DNA of 14,579 bases from Acetobacteraceae bacterium (GCA_027340195.1 DAHWNE010000106.1:1-14579), one strand, 5' to 3'. Counted from the stretch's first letter, positions 1-7,400 are shown. Program-made: numbers and translations. Notes: generated by a model from the letters alone, not told the origin.

Positions 1-51
1 CGGCAGTCCCAGGTCACGGTGCCTGCGCTACGGATAGGAGAGAGGTTTACT

Positions 52-247
52 ATGACGCACGATCCGGACTCCATGGTCGCAGTCGAGACGCTGGGTGCAG
101 ACCCGGTGCCCCGCGCGCGTCGCGCCGCCCCGGGACGACCGGGACCGCGAGCCGCTGCCGCCCGGGCACCCGGTCAGCTGGAACGTCCTGACCGCCGGCA
201 CCGTGCTCGACGGCATCCCTTACCCGCTTCCCTGCTTTCCCCGCTGA
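52..247 (+). pseudogene. Small phage-associated-like gene with an apparent one-base frameshift
   Basis: I do not recognise the product. An ATG at 52 follows a strong ribosome binding site (AGGAGAGAGG, 36-45) at 6 nt spacing and opens a GC3-rich frame beginning MTHDPDSMVAVETLG. After about residue 25 that frame becomes Pro/Arg/Ala-rich and noncoding-like. The next frame to the right carries a well-formed coding tail (RDDRDREPLPPGHPVSW, then LTAGTVLDGIPYP) that ends at TGA 245-247, only 10 nt before the following gene. That tail frame has its own stop at 53-55 and no good start. Removing one C from the CCCC run at 128-131 would join the two halves into a single 64-residue protein. I infer one small gene with a frameshift, either a real lesion or a sequence error. 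It probably formed a pair with the DUF6362 gene downstream. Confidence 0.45.
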
Positions 248-257
248 CGAGGTCCAC

Positions 258-764
258 ATGTCCATCACCCTCACTCTGCTCGACACCACCCCGGCGATCG
301 ACGCCAGCTATGTCATCTGGCGGCTGGAGGAAGCGGGCGCCACCCTCCTCGCCTTGCCGCCCACCGGCTGGAGCACCGGCCTGCGCACCTCCAACCTCGA
401 CATCGTGCGCACCGCGGCAGAAGCCTATGGCTGGACCGCCAAGCGCGTCCGCCCGCCGATGCCCTCGGCGGCGAAAATCACACGGATGGACGAGGCGATG
501 GGATGGATTCCGATGATCCCGCTCGATCGCTACGTGCTGCGCCGCATCGTCGGCGCGCGCAGCCTGGTGCATCCGGTGAGCGACCGGCACCTCTTCCCGT
601 GGCGCAAGCTGGGCGCCATGCTGGGTGCCGACCACAAGGCAGTGCAGCGGTGGCACCAGCAGGGGATCGACCTCATCGTCGCGGGGCTGCGCGCGGACGG
701 GGACCTGCCCCGCCCGGCGGCGGTCAGCGGAACGCGCAGCCGGCCTGCAGCCCGAACGCCTTGA
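258..764 (+). CDS. DUF6362 family protein (phage-type helix-turn-helix-like)
   Basis: This 168-residue protein matches the DUF6362 pattern. It has an N-terminal segment with VIWRLEEAGATLLALPPTG, a middle block with AEAYGW and RVRPPMPSAAKITRMDEAMGW, and a C-terminal helical part (about residues 110-143) that resembles a helix-turn-helix (WRKLGAMLGADHKAVQRWHQQG). The family is common in alphaproteobacterial prophages and is otherwise uncharacterised; DNA binding is an inference from the HTH-like end. A GAGG sequence 6 nt before the ATG supports this start. The last 14 codons (about 724-764) are antisense to the end of the converging DUF2892 gene, so the tail after about residue 150 is probably not conserved. 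With the broken small gene upstream it looks like a prophage remnant or edge. The family assignment rests on remembered motif similarity. Confidence 0.75.
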   Translation: MSITLTLLDTTPAIDASYVIWRLEEAGATLLALPPTGWSTGLRTSNLDIVRTAAEAYGWTAKRVRPPMPSAAKITRMDEAMGWIPMIPLDRYVLRRIVGARSLVHPVSDRHLFPWRKLGAMLGADHKAVQRWHQQGIDLIVAGLRADGDLPRPAAVSGTRSRPAARTP

Positions 765-927
765 AGATCTTGGCGGCCGGGCAGAAGCCGGTGATCCCCG
801 CCTGCATCAGGTTGAGGCCCACGAAGGCGGTGAGCAGCAGGAACCACGGGCTGATCCACCAGCCCAGCGCCAGGCTCACCAGCACCATCGCGCCGGCGAA
901 GGAAAGGACGGCATTGTCGATCGTCAT
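724..927 (-). CDS. DUF2892 / YgaP-like small inner-membrane protein
   Basis: This 67-residue protein has two hydrophobic segments, roughly residues 6-24 and 27-46, separated by a short turn (GWWISPW). They are followed by the family signature TGFCPAAKIFKAFG, with Cys49, and a second Cys at 64. It is the stand-alone form of the two-helix membrane part that follows the rhodanese domain in E. coli YgaP. A role in holding or passing sulfane sulfur at the membrane is inferred from that architecture and from the operon. The ATG at 927 has AAGGAG 8 nt upstream, overlapping the TAA stop of trxC, so it is the last gene of the sqr-trxC-DUF2892 operon (12 nt gap). Its 3' end overlaps the converging DUF6362 frame by 41 bp. 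Confidence 0.85.
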   Translation of the reverse strand: MTIDNAVLSFAGAMVLVSLALGWWISPWFLLLTAFVGLNLMQAGITGFCPAAKIFKAFGLQAGCAFR

Positions 928-939
928 CGGAGTCTCTCC

Positions 940-1392
940 TTAAGTCATATGCGGCGCATGGCCGCGGGCGAAGGCGACGATCCGCGCGGCGTCCATGGCG
1001 CCGGCGGTCTGGCCGGCAACCCGGCCGTGGTCGAACAGGAACAGCGCCGGAATCCCCTGCACGCCCAGGCGGGCGGTGATCTCCGGCGCTTCGTCGGCAT
1101 TGAGCTTGAGCAGCCGCATCTCCGGCTCCAGCATCCCGGCCGCGCGCTCGAACGCCGGGGCCATGGCGCGGCACGGACCGCACCAGGGCGCCCAGATATC
1201 GACCAGGACCGGGATATCGTTGGCGGCGATGTGCTTCTCGAACCCGGCGGCATCCACCGCCGCCGGGTGGCCCTCGAACAGCGCTTGGTGGCAGGAGCCG
1301 CAGCGGGCGGTCGCGGGGCCGCGCGCCGCGGGCACCCGGTTGATCGCCGCGCAATGCGGACAGACGATATGGGCAGGATCAGGCCGGGGCAT
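940..1392 (-). CDS. trxC: Thioredoxin 2 (zinc-ribbon thioredoxin, TrxC)
   Basis: This 150-residue cytoplasmic disulfide reductase has the N-terminal zinc ribbon that marks Trx2: CPHC at residues 11-14 and CGSC at 31-34. A standard thioredoxin fold follows, with WCGPC at 70-74 and the cis-proline loop GIPALFLF (Pro115). Length is close to E. coli Trx2 (139). The ATG at 1390-1392 lies inside the end of sqr (14-bp overlap), with AAGGAG 10 nt upstream, so it is translated from the sqr transcript. Thioredoxins reduce protein and low-molecular-weight persulfides, so its placement here suggests it handles the sulfane sulfur made by SQR, or resets oxidised repressor and enzyme cysteines. That role is inference; the enzyme class is secure. 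Confidence 0.93.
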   Translation of the reverse strand: MPRPDPAHIVCPHCAAINRVPAARGPATARCGSCHQALFEGHPAAVDAAGFEKHIAANDIPVLVDIWAPWCGPCRAMAPAFERAAGMLEPEMRLLKLNADEAPEITARLGVQGIPALFLFDHGRVAGQTAGAMDAARIVAFARGHAPHMT

Positions 1393-2671
1393 CGCTCGCG
1401 GGCTCCTTCAGCTTGGCGATGTTGAGCTGGTTCATCACGAAGCGCTCGTAGAACGGCTCGCTTTCGCCGGTGCGCACCTTCCGCAGGAAGTATTTTTCGA
1501 ACCCCACCTTCGCCAGGTGCACCCAGGCGCCCTTGGCCGCCCAGTTCACGTTGCGCGGCGGGATCTGGGGCTGGGCGACGAAGGCCACGCCGCCATCGCC
1601 GAAATCGGCCAGGCAGACGGCGTTCCAGGTGGGTCGCGTCACCGCCGGCTGGCCGCGCAGCAGGGCGCCGATGTTGCGCGCGGTGGCGGTGACCATGGAT
1701 TCGATCATGAACCCCGTCTTCGGCACCCCGACCGGCACCGGCGTCGCCCCCACGGCGGGGATCGCCACGCAGACCCCCACCGCGAACACGTTGGGGAAGC
1801 GCGGGTTGCGCTGGTGGGCGTCGACGTTCACGAAGCCGCGGGGGTTGGTCAGCCCATCGATCCCGCGCAGCGCCGCCACGCCGCGGAAGGCCGGCAGCAT
1901 CATGGAAAACCGGAACGGCAGGTCGTGCTTCGCGGCGACGCTGCCGTCGGCGGCCACCTCCTCCACATGCATCATCCCCGGATCCACCGCGGCCACCCGC
2001 GCATTGGTGATCCATTTGATATGGCGCTGGCGGAACTCGGATTCCATAAGCGATTTGGTGTCGCCGACACCATCCAACCCCAGGTGGCCGATATAGGGTT
2101 CGGCGGTGACGAAGGTCATCGGCACCCGGTCCCGCAGCTTCCGCTTGCGGAGTTCGGTGTCCAGAATATAGGCGAATTCGTAGGCGGGGCCGAAGCAGGA
2201 CGCGCCCTGCACCGCGCCCACCACGATCGGGCCGGGGTCGGCGCAGAACGCCTCGAACGCGGTGCGGGCCTGCTCGGCGTGGCCGGTCTGGCAGATCGAC
2301 TGGGTCTGGCCCTCCGGGCCCAGGCCCGGGATTTCGTCGAACGCGAGGTCAGGACCGGTGGCGATCACCAGGTAATCGTACGGGACCTCGGTGCCGTCAT
2401 CGAGCGTCACCCGGTTGGCGGCGGGATCGACCCGCTTCGCCCCGGTGGTGATGAAGCGCACCCGGCGCTTGCGCATCACTCGGTCGAGCTTCACTTCGAT
2501 ATCGCCGCGGTCGCGCCAGCCGACCGCCACCCAGGGGTTGGAGGGCGTGAACTGGAAGGCATCGCCCTGGCCGATCAATGTCACATGATCCTCGGGGCGG
2601 ATCTGGTCCGCCACCTCGAATGCGGCGAGCGTGCCGCCCAGGCCTGCGCCCAGAACCAGAATTTCGGCCAT
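1379..2671 (-). CDS. sqr: Sulfide:quinone oxidoreductase
   Basis: This 430-residue flavoprotein oxidises sulfide to sulfane sulfur and passes electrons to the membrane quinone pool. The N-terminus carries the FAD-binding glycine motif GAGLGG (residues 8-13), and LVIATGP (101-107) is the second conserved nucleotide-fold signature. Cysteines at 127, 159 and 353 (in AVCLADFG) match in context and spacing the three catalytic cysteines of structurally studied SQRs; in the A. ferrooxidans enzyme they are 128, 160 and 356. The C-terminal amphipathic segment (about 378-420, with KGAWVHLAKVGFEKYF) is the usual monotopic membrane anchor. I chose the ATG at 2669-2671 because it has GAGG 6 nt upstream and puts the glycine motif at its usual place. 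The open frame continues upstream to 2773, but that stretch covers the promoter. It is the first gene of a leftward operon with trxC and DUF2892. Confidence 0.93.
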   Translation of the reverse strand: MAEILVLGAGLGGTLAAFEVADQIRPEDHVTLIGQGDAFQFTPSNPWVAVGWRDRGDIEVKLDRVMRKRRVRFITTGAKRVDPAANRVTLDDGTEVPYDYLVIATGPDLAFDEIPGLGPEGQTQSICQTGHAEQARTAFEAFCADPGPIVVGAVQGASCFGPAYEFAYILDTELRKRKLRDRVPMTFVTAEPYIGHLGLDGVGDTKSLMESEFRQRHIKWITNARVAAVDPGMMHVEEVAADGSVAAKHDLPFRFSMMLPAFRGVAALRGIDGLTNPRGFVNVDAHQRNPRFPNVFAVGVCVAIPAVGATPVPVGVPKTGFMIESMVTATARNIGALLRGQPAVTRPTWNAVCLADFGDGGVAFVAQPQIPPRNVNWAAKGAWVHLAKVGFEKYFLRKVRTGESEPFYERFVMNQLNIAKLKEPASDAPA

Positions 2672-2702
2672 GACGTTCCTCTTTTCAACAGGTTGGAGGG
2701 GT

Positions 2703-2717
2703 TCTCGCCCGGCGAGA
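2703..2717. other. 15-bp perfect palindrome in the sqr leader
   Basis: TCTCGCC and GGCGAGA flank a single base, giving a perfect inverted repeat within the predicted 5' untranslated leader of sqr, about 30 nt before its start codon. In RNA it would form a short stem of about 5 bp. It could be a leader hairpin, a protein site, or chance in GC-rich DNA. It does not resemble the nearby operator dyad. Confidence 0.35.
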
Positions 2718-2739
2718 GGGGCGAATCGGCATTCGGTGC

Positions 2740-2768
2740 TTGACGATATATGCGAAGATGCGTATCTT
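2740..2768 (+). promoter_or_regulatory. Candidate sigma-70-type promoter for the bigR-rhodanese-RND operon
   Basis: TTGACG (2740-2745) as -35 and TATCTT (2763-2768) as -10 are 17 bp apart. The -35 matches 5 of 6 consensus bases and the -10 matches 4 of 6. The expected start site is A2776, the first base of the chosen ATG of the repressor gene, so the message could be leaderless. The spacer contains one arm of the operator dyad, which predicts autorepression. Confidence 0.6.
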
Positions 2769-2773
2769 CGCAA
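2745..2773 (-). promoter_or_regulatory. Candidate sigma-70-type promoter for the sqr-trxC-DUF2892 operon
   Basis: Read on the - strand, TTGCGA (2773-2768) as -35 and TATATC (2750-2745) as -10 are separated by 17 bp. The start site would be near 2737-2739, giving a leader of about 65 nt before the sqr ATG. The whole element lies on the dyad at 2746-2777, so a bound repressor would block it. It has not been verified experimentally, and alphaproteobacterial promoters match the consensus loosely. Confidence 0.55.
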
Positions 2774-2777
2774 GTAT
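2746..2777. promoter_or_regulatory. 32-bp operator dyad, probable site of the BigR-like repressor
   Basis: Thirteen of 16 base pairs are symmetric about the 2761/2762 axis. The arms TGCGAAGAT (2751-2759) and ATCTTCGCA (2764-2772) are perfect complements, and ATA (2746-2748) pairs with TAT (2775-2777). A long dyad directly upstream of an ArsR-family gene is the usual form of an autoregulatory site. Here it also covers the sqr promoter on the other strand, so one dimer site could control both operons. Confidence 0.7.
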
Positions 2778-3105
2778 GAAATTGGACCTGCCCGCCATGC
2801 ACGCCGCGGCCGACCAGGCGAGCGAGCTGCTCAAGTCGCTGGCCAACCGCCACCGGCTGCTGATCCTGTGCCAACTGCTGGACGGGGAGCGCTCGGTCGG
2901 CGAGCTGGTCGCATTTCTGGGCATCCGCGACACCGTCGTCTCCCAGCACCTCGCGCTGCTGCGCAAGGACGGGCTGGTGGCGGCACGCCGGGAGGGCCAG
3001 ACCATCCGCTACGCCATCGCCTCCGCCCCCGCCGAAGCCATCCTGGCCGCGTTGGCCGGAATCTACTGCACCGAAGAAGCGACCTGCCTCACCGCCCCAA
3101 CCTGA
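2776..3105 (+). CDS. bigR: BigR/SqrR-like ArsR-family persulfide-sensing repressor
   Basis: This 109-residue winged helix-turn-helix repressor has the dimer/HTH segments LLKSLANRHRLLILCQLL, SVGELVAFLGI, the recognition helix DTVVSQHLALLRKDGLV and the wing RREGQTIRYAI. Cys32 (in LLILC) and Cys98 (in GIYC) sit in the same places as the redox pair of BigR and SqrR, with the same 66-residue spacing. In those proteins the pair forms a disulfide or sulfur-bridged link in response to persulfides and releases DNA. A third Cys is at 104. The ATG at 2776 gives the usual family N-terminus; TTG 2740 and ATG 2758 are also in frame but lie within the promoter. No clear ribosome binding site precedes 2776, which fits a leaderless message. 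It is the first gene of the rightward operon and divergent from sqr. Sulfur sensing is a strong family-based inference. Confidence 0.88.
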   Translation: MKLDLPAMHAAADQASELLKSLANRHRLLILCQLLDGERSVGELVAFLGIRDTVVSQHLALLRKDGLVAARREGQTIRYAIASAPAEAILAALAGIYCTEEATCLTAPT

Positions 3106-3119
3106 AACGGAGCCGCCCT

Positions 3120-3482
3120 ATGTCCGCCCGTCCCGCTTTGCGAGAGATTACCGCCACCGACGTCGCCCATGGGATGCGCAACCGCACCCTGTTGCTGGTG
3201 GATGTGCGGGAGCCGGCGGAATATGCTGCCGAGCGCATCCATGGCGCATTGTTGTTCCCGCTCTCCAGCTTCGACCCCTCGGCGCTGCCCATCGACCCCA
3301 ACCGGCCGGTGGTGTTCCATTGCGGCAGCGGCAAACGCTCGGCAGTGGCGGTGGGGCGGTGTCTGGAGGCGGGGGTGCCGGCCCATACGCATATGAAGGG
3401 CGGCCTGATCGCGTGGAAGGCCGCGGGTCACCCGACCGTGCGGCTGAACCCGGCGACCGGCGCGGTGATGGATCGCCGGTGA
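3120..3482 (+). CDS. Single-domain rhodanese (sulfurtransferase)
   Basis: This 120-residue rhodanese-like domain starts 14 nt after the repressor gene, with GGAG 7 nt before its ATG. It shows the N-terminal LLLVDVREPAEY block (Asp28, Arg30) and HIGALL-type context (IHGALLFPLSSF). The active-site loop is CGSGKR with Cys68 and Arg73, and GGLIAWKAAGHP closes the domain. The catalytic cysteine accepts sulfane sulfur as a persulfide and passes it on. No signal peptide is seen, so it is cytoplasmic. It is most similar in design to the rhodanese half of YgaP; the membrane half is encoded separately at 724-927. Its stop overlaps the next start by one base (TGATG), indicating translational coupling. 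Confidence 0.93.
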   Translation: MSARPALREITATDVAHGMRNRTLLLVDVREPAEYAAERIHGALLFPLSSFDPSALPIDPNRPVVFHCGSGKRSAVAVGRCLEAGVPAHTHMKGGLIAWKAAGHPTVRLNPATGAVMDRR

Positions 3483-4480
3483 TGCGCCCCGCGTCGCGCG
3501 CCCTGACGCTGGTGCTGCTGCTGGCAGCGGCGCTGCCGGCGCGGGCGGCACCGGCGCTGTTCACCACCACTCTGCGGCAGGTGGCCGACGAGAAGGCGGT
3601 GTTCGCCACGGTGGAAAGCCGCAAGATCGCGCCGGCCCGCACCCGTATCGGCGGCACCGTCACAGCGCTGGCGGTCCGGGACGGGGATTTCGTCCATGCC
3701 GGGCAGGTGCTCGCCACCATTCACGACGCCAAGCTGGCCTTGCAGATCCAGGCGCTGGATGCCGAGATCGCGGGGCTACGCTCCCAGCTGGCGCAGGCCA
3801 ACACCGATCTGGGTCGCGCCGAAGCGCTGGCGCGCAGCGGCGCGGTCGCCCGGGCCCAGCTGGATCGCGCCCGTACCGCCGTGCGGGTGGCCCAGAGCAC
3901 CCTGAACGCCCGGATTGCGTCCCGCGCGGTGACGGAGCGGGAGCTGGCCGAGGGCGCGGTGCTGGCCCCGATCGACGGGCGAGTGCTGAGCGTGCCGGTG
4001 ACCGACGGCACGGTGGTGCAGCCGGGGGAAACCATCGCCTCGGTGGCCGAGCAGCATTTCGTGCTGCGGCTACGGGTGCCGGAACGCCACGCGCTGCATC
4101 TGAAAGCTGGCGACCGGATCCGGTTCGATGGCACCGCGCTGGGGGTGAAGGGGCCGGTGTTCGGCCGCATCAGCCTGGTCTATCCGCGCATCGTGGACGG
4201 CGCGGTGCGCGCCGATGCCACCGCCGCCGGGGTCGGCAGCTATTTCGTCGGCGAGCGGGTGCGGGTGTGGGTCCCGGCCGGGCATCGTCCGGCCATCGTG
4301 GTGCCGCGCGGGTTCGTCTTCTCGCGGTTCGGCCAGGATTACGTGCGCCTGCGCACGAAATCCGGCCATCTGATCGACGTGCCGGTGCAGCGCGGCCTGA
4401 GCTTGCCCACTCCCGCGATGCCCGATGGGGTGCAGATCCTGGCCGGGCTCGCCCCGGGTGAAACCCTGGTTCATCCATGA
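3482..4480 (+). CDS. RND efflux periplasmic adaptor (membrane fusion protein, HlyD/AcrA-like)
   Basis: This 332-residue protein has a clear signal peptide: basic start, hydrophobic LTLVLLLAAALPARA, predicted cleavage after about residue 22. There is no lipobox cysteine. The mature part follows the adaptor pattern. A split lipoyl domain has its first half at about 53-82 (GGTVTALAVRDGDFVHAGQVLATI) and its second half at about 158-188 (VLAPIDGRVLSVPVTDGTVVQPGE). An alpha-helical hairpin lies between (about 84-150), and beta-barrel and membrane-proximal segments follow. It links the inner-membrane permease to an outer-membrane channel, which is not encoded in this window. The start overlaps the rhodanese stop, and the stop overlaps the permease ATG by 4 bp. 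It is somewhat short for the family. Substrate cannot be read from sequence. Confidence 0.9.
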   Translation: MRPASRALTLVLLLAAALPARAAPALFTTTLRQVADEKAVFATVESRKIAPARTRIGGTVTALAVRDGDFVHAGQVLATIHDAKLALQIQALDAEIAGLRSQLAQANTDLGRAEALARSGAVARAQLDRARTAVRVAQSTLNARIASRAVTERELAEGAVLAPIDGRVLSVPVTDGTVVQPGETIASVAEQHFVLRLRVPERHALHLKAGDRIRFDGTALGVKGPVFGRISLVYPRIVDGAVRADATAAGVGSYFVGERVRVWVPAGHRPAIVVPRGFVFSRFGQDYVRLRTKSGHLIDVPVQRGLSLPTPAMPDGVQILAGLAPGETLVHP

Positions 4481-7400
4481 AACTCGGTCTTTCCGGACGG
4501 CTGACCCGGGCCTTCATCCGCTCGCCGCTCACGCCGCTGTTCCTGCTTGCGGCGCTGGCCGCCGGCCTGGTCGCGGTGCTCACCATCCCGCGCGACGAGG
4601 ATCCGCAGATCCATGTCCCGATGGTCGATGTGATGGTGCAGGCCAACGGTCTGCGCGCCGCGGATGCGGCCGAGCTGGTGACCAAGCCGCTCGAGACCAT
4701 CCTCAAGACCATCCCCGGCGTCGATCACATCTACTCGGAGACCGAGGACGACCAGGTACTGGTCACCGCAAGGTTCGACGTCGGCACCAACGAGGATGCG
4801 GCGGTGCTGCGGGTGAACGACAAGATCCGCGCCAACATGAACCGCATCCCGGTCGGCATCCCGCCGCCGCTGGTGGTCGGGCGTGGGATCAACGACGTGG
4901 CGATCCTGGCGCTGACCCTGACCCCGCGGCCCGATGCGTCCAAGCACTGGAACCAGGCGGCGCTGACCGATCTGGCGACCAAGCTGCAGGATCAGCTCAT
5001 CAAGGTCCCGAATGTCGGGCTCACCTATCTGTCCGGCTCCGACCCGATGGAGATCCGGGTGGAGCCGGAGCCCGACAAGCTGATGCTGTACGGCGTCACT
5101 CTGCAGCAGCTGACCTCCCGCATCGCCGAGGCGAACCGCAGCTTCGTGGTGGGGAATCTGTTCGAGCGGGGGAAGATTCGCAGCGTCGCCGCCGGGCAGA
5201 CCCTGTTCGGGGTGCCCGATATCGGCCTGCTGCTGCTGACCACCCGGGCCGGACGGCCGGTCTATGTGCGCGATGTGGCGCGGGTGGTGGTGGGGCCGGC
5301 GCCGCGCCAGGCCCATGTGTTCGACATCACCCATGACCGCGCCGGCTGGCACACCACGCCGGCGGTGACGCTGTCGCTGGCCAAGCGCGCCGGCAGCAAC
5401 GCGGTGGTGGTGGCGGCCGATGCGCTGGCGCGGGTCAAGGCGCTGGAAGGCACCCTGCTGCCGCGCGACATCCGGGTGCAGGTCACCCGCAACTATGGCC
5501 GCACCGCGAACGAGAAGGCCAACGAGCTGCTGTTCCATCTCGGCCTCGCCACGATCTCGATCGTGGTGCTGATCGCGCTGGCGGTGGGTTGGCGGGAGGC
5601 GGCGGTGACCCTGGTGGTGATCCCCACCACCATCCTGGTCACGTTGTTCGCCTCCGAGCTGATGGGCTACTCGATCAACCGGGTGTCCCTGTTCGCGCTG
5701 ATTTTCTCCATCGGCATCCTGGTGGACGACGCGATCGTGGTGGTGGAGAACATCGCCCGGCACTGGGCGATGCCGGACACGCGCTCCCGTCGCCGCGCGG
5801 CCATCGAGGCAGTGGCCGAAGTGGGCAACCCCACCATCGTCGCCACGCTGACCGTGATCACCGCGCTGCTGCCGATGCTGTTCGTGCAGGGGTTGATGGG
5901 GCCGTACATGGCGCCGATCCCTGCCAACGCGTCGGTGGCGATGTTGTTCTCGTTCTTCGTGGCGATGGTGGTGGCGCCGTGGCTGATGTGCAAGCTGGCC
6001 GGGCGCGACGCGTTCGCCGCCGATGCGCGCGCCGAGGAGGTGGAGTTCCTGGAACTGACCACCCCGGCGCTGGCGCATGAGGCGGAAGCCGCCGCGGCCC
6101 ATCCCGACCGGCTGGGGCGGATCTATCGCGCCGTGGCCGAACCGCTGCTGGCCACCCGCCGGCGCGCGCTGCTGTTCCTGATCCTGGTCGGCGTCGCCAC
6201 CGTCGCTGTGTGCGGGTTGTTTTATACCGAGAACGTCACCGTGAAGCTACTGCCGTTCGACAACAAATCCACCCTGAATGTGCTGCTGGACCTGCCGGCG
6301 GGAACACCGGTGCAGACCACCGAACGGACCCTGTTCGCCGCCGCCCGCATCGCCCGTACCCTGCCCGAAGTGCGCGGAATGCAGGTCTATGCCGGCACGC
6401 CGCAGCCATTCGATTTCAATGGTCTGGTCCGGCACTATTACCTGCGTAACCAGCCGTGGCAGGGCGATCTGCATGTGTTGCTGGTGGCGAAGGACAAGCG
6501 CTCGCTGCAGAGCCACGCGATCGCCTCGGCGCTGCGGCGGAAGCTCCTGCGGGAGTTGCCGCTGCCGCACGGCGCGGTGCTGAAAGTGGTGGAGGCCCCG
6601 CCCGGGCCGCCGGTGTTGGCCACCCTGCTCGCCGAGATCTACGGGCCCAACGCCGCGACCCGGCTCGCGGTGGCGCGCGAGGTAAAGAAGCTGTTCAAGA
6701 AGGTGCCCTTCATCGTCGATACCGATGACAGCTGGGGTCACCGGGCGCGGCGGTTGCAAATCTCGATCGACCAGGATCGACTGGCCTTCTTCGGGGTCCG
6801 CCAGTCGGATGTTTATGACACCATCCAGGATTTGTTCGGCGGCGTCCGCGTCGGCTATTCCTACCGTGGCGAGGAGCATCTGCCGATCCCGATCACTGTC
6901 GGCCTGCCAAACCATGCCCTGTCGTGGAACCAGCAACTGGCGGATACGCCGGTGCCGGCCAACACCGTCCCCGGCAGCAAATCGGTGGTGGAGCTGGGCC
7001 AGGTGGTGCATGTGAAGCCCACGCTTGGATCCCGCATCCTGTTCCGCCGCGACGGGCATTTCGCCGACATGGTCACCGGCGAGCTGAGCGGACAGTTCGG
7101 CGCGCCGATCTACGGGATGATCGCGGTGGACCGGCTGATCGCCCAGCATAATTGGGGCAAGCTGCCGCGCCCGACCATCCGCTTCCGCGGCCAGCCGCGC
7201 AACGAAACCCACCCCTCCCTGCTGTGGGACGGGGAGTGGGAGATCACCTATGTGACTTTCCGCGACATGGGCGCGGCCTTCATGGTGGCGATCCTGGGCA
7301 TCTATATCCTGGTGGTCGCGCAGTTCGGCAGCTTCAAGCTGCCGCTGGTGATCCTGACGCCGGTGCCGCTGACCCTGATCGGGATTCTGCCTGGGCACTG

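Noticed and set aside
1..51. The 3' end of an upstream gene (a frame stopping with TAG at 35-37)
   Set aside because: Only 11 codons are visible, with rare AGG and TCA codons and no recognisable motif, so a gene end cannot be claimed.
995..2743. A 582-codon open frame on the + strand opposite sqr and trxC
   Set aside because: The product is rich in His, Arg, Gly and Ala with no domain signature, and the opposite strand encodes clear SQR and Trx2. It is a GC-driven antisense shadow.
2671..2773. A longer SQR start at 2773
   Set aside because: The extra 34 residues would be encoded by the operator and promoter region, have no flavoprotein features, and lack the binding site found before 2671.
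2740..2775. Upstream starts (TTG 2740, ATG 2758) for the repressor
   Set aside because: Both fall within the predicted promoter and operator, upstream of the expected transcript start, and would add residues not typical of BigR/SqrR.
4471..6102. A 543-codon open frame on the - strand opposite the RND permease
   Set aside because: Low-complexity His/Arg/Gln/Gly composition, no recognisable domain, and full overlap with a well-supported permease gene.
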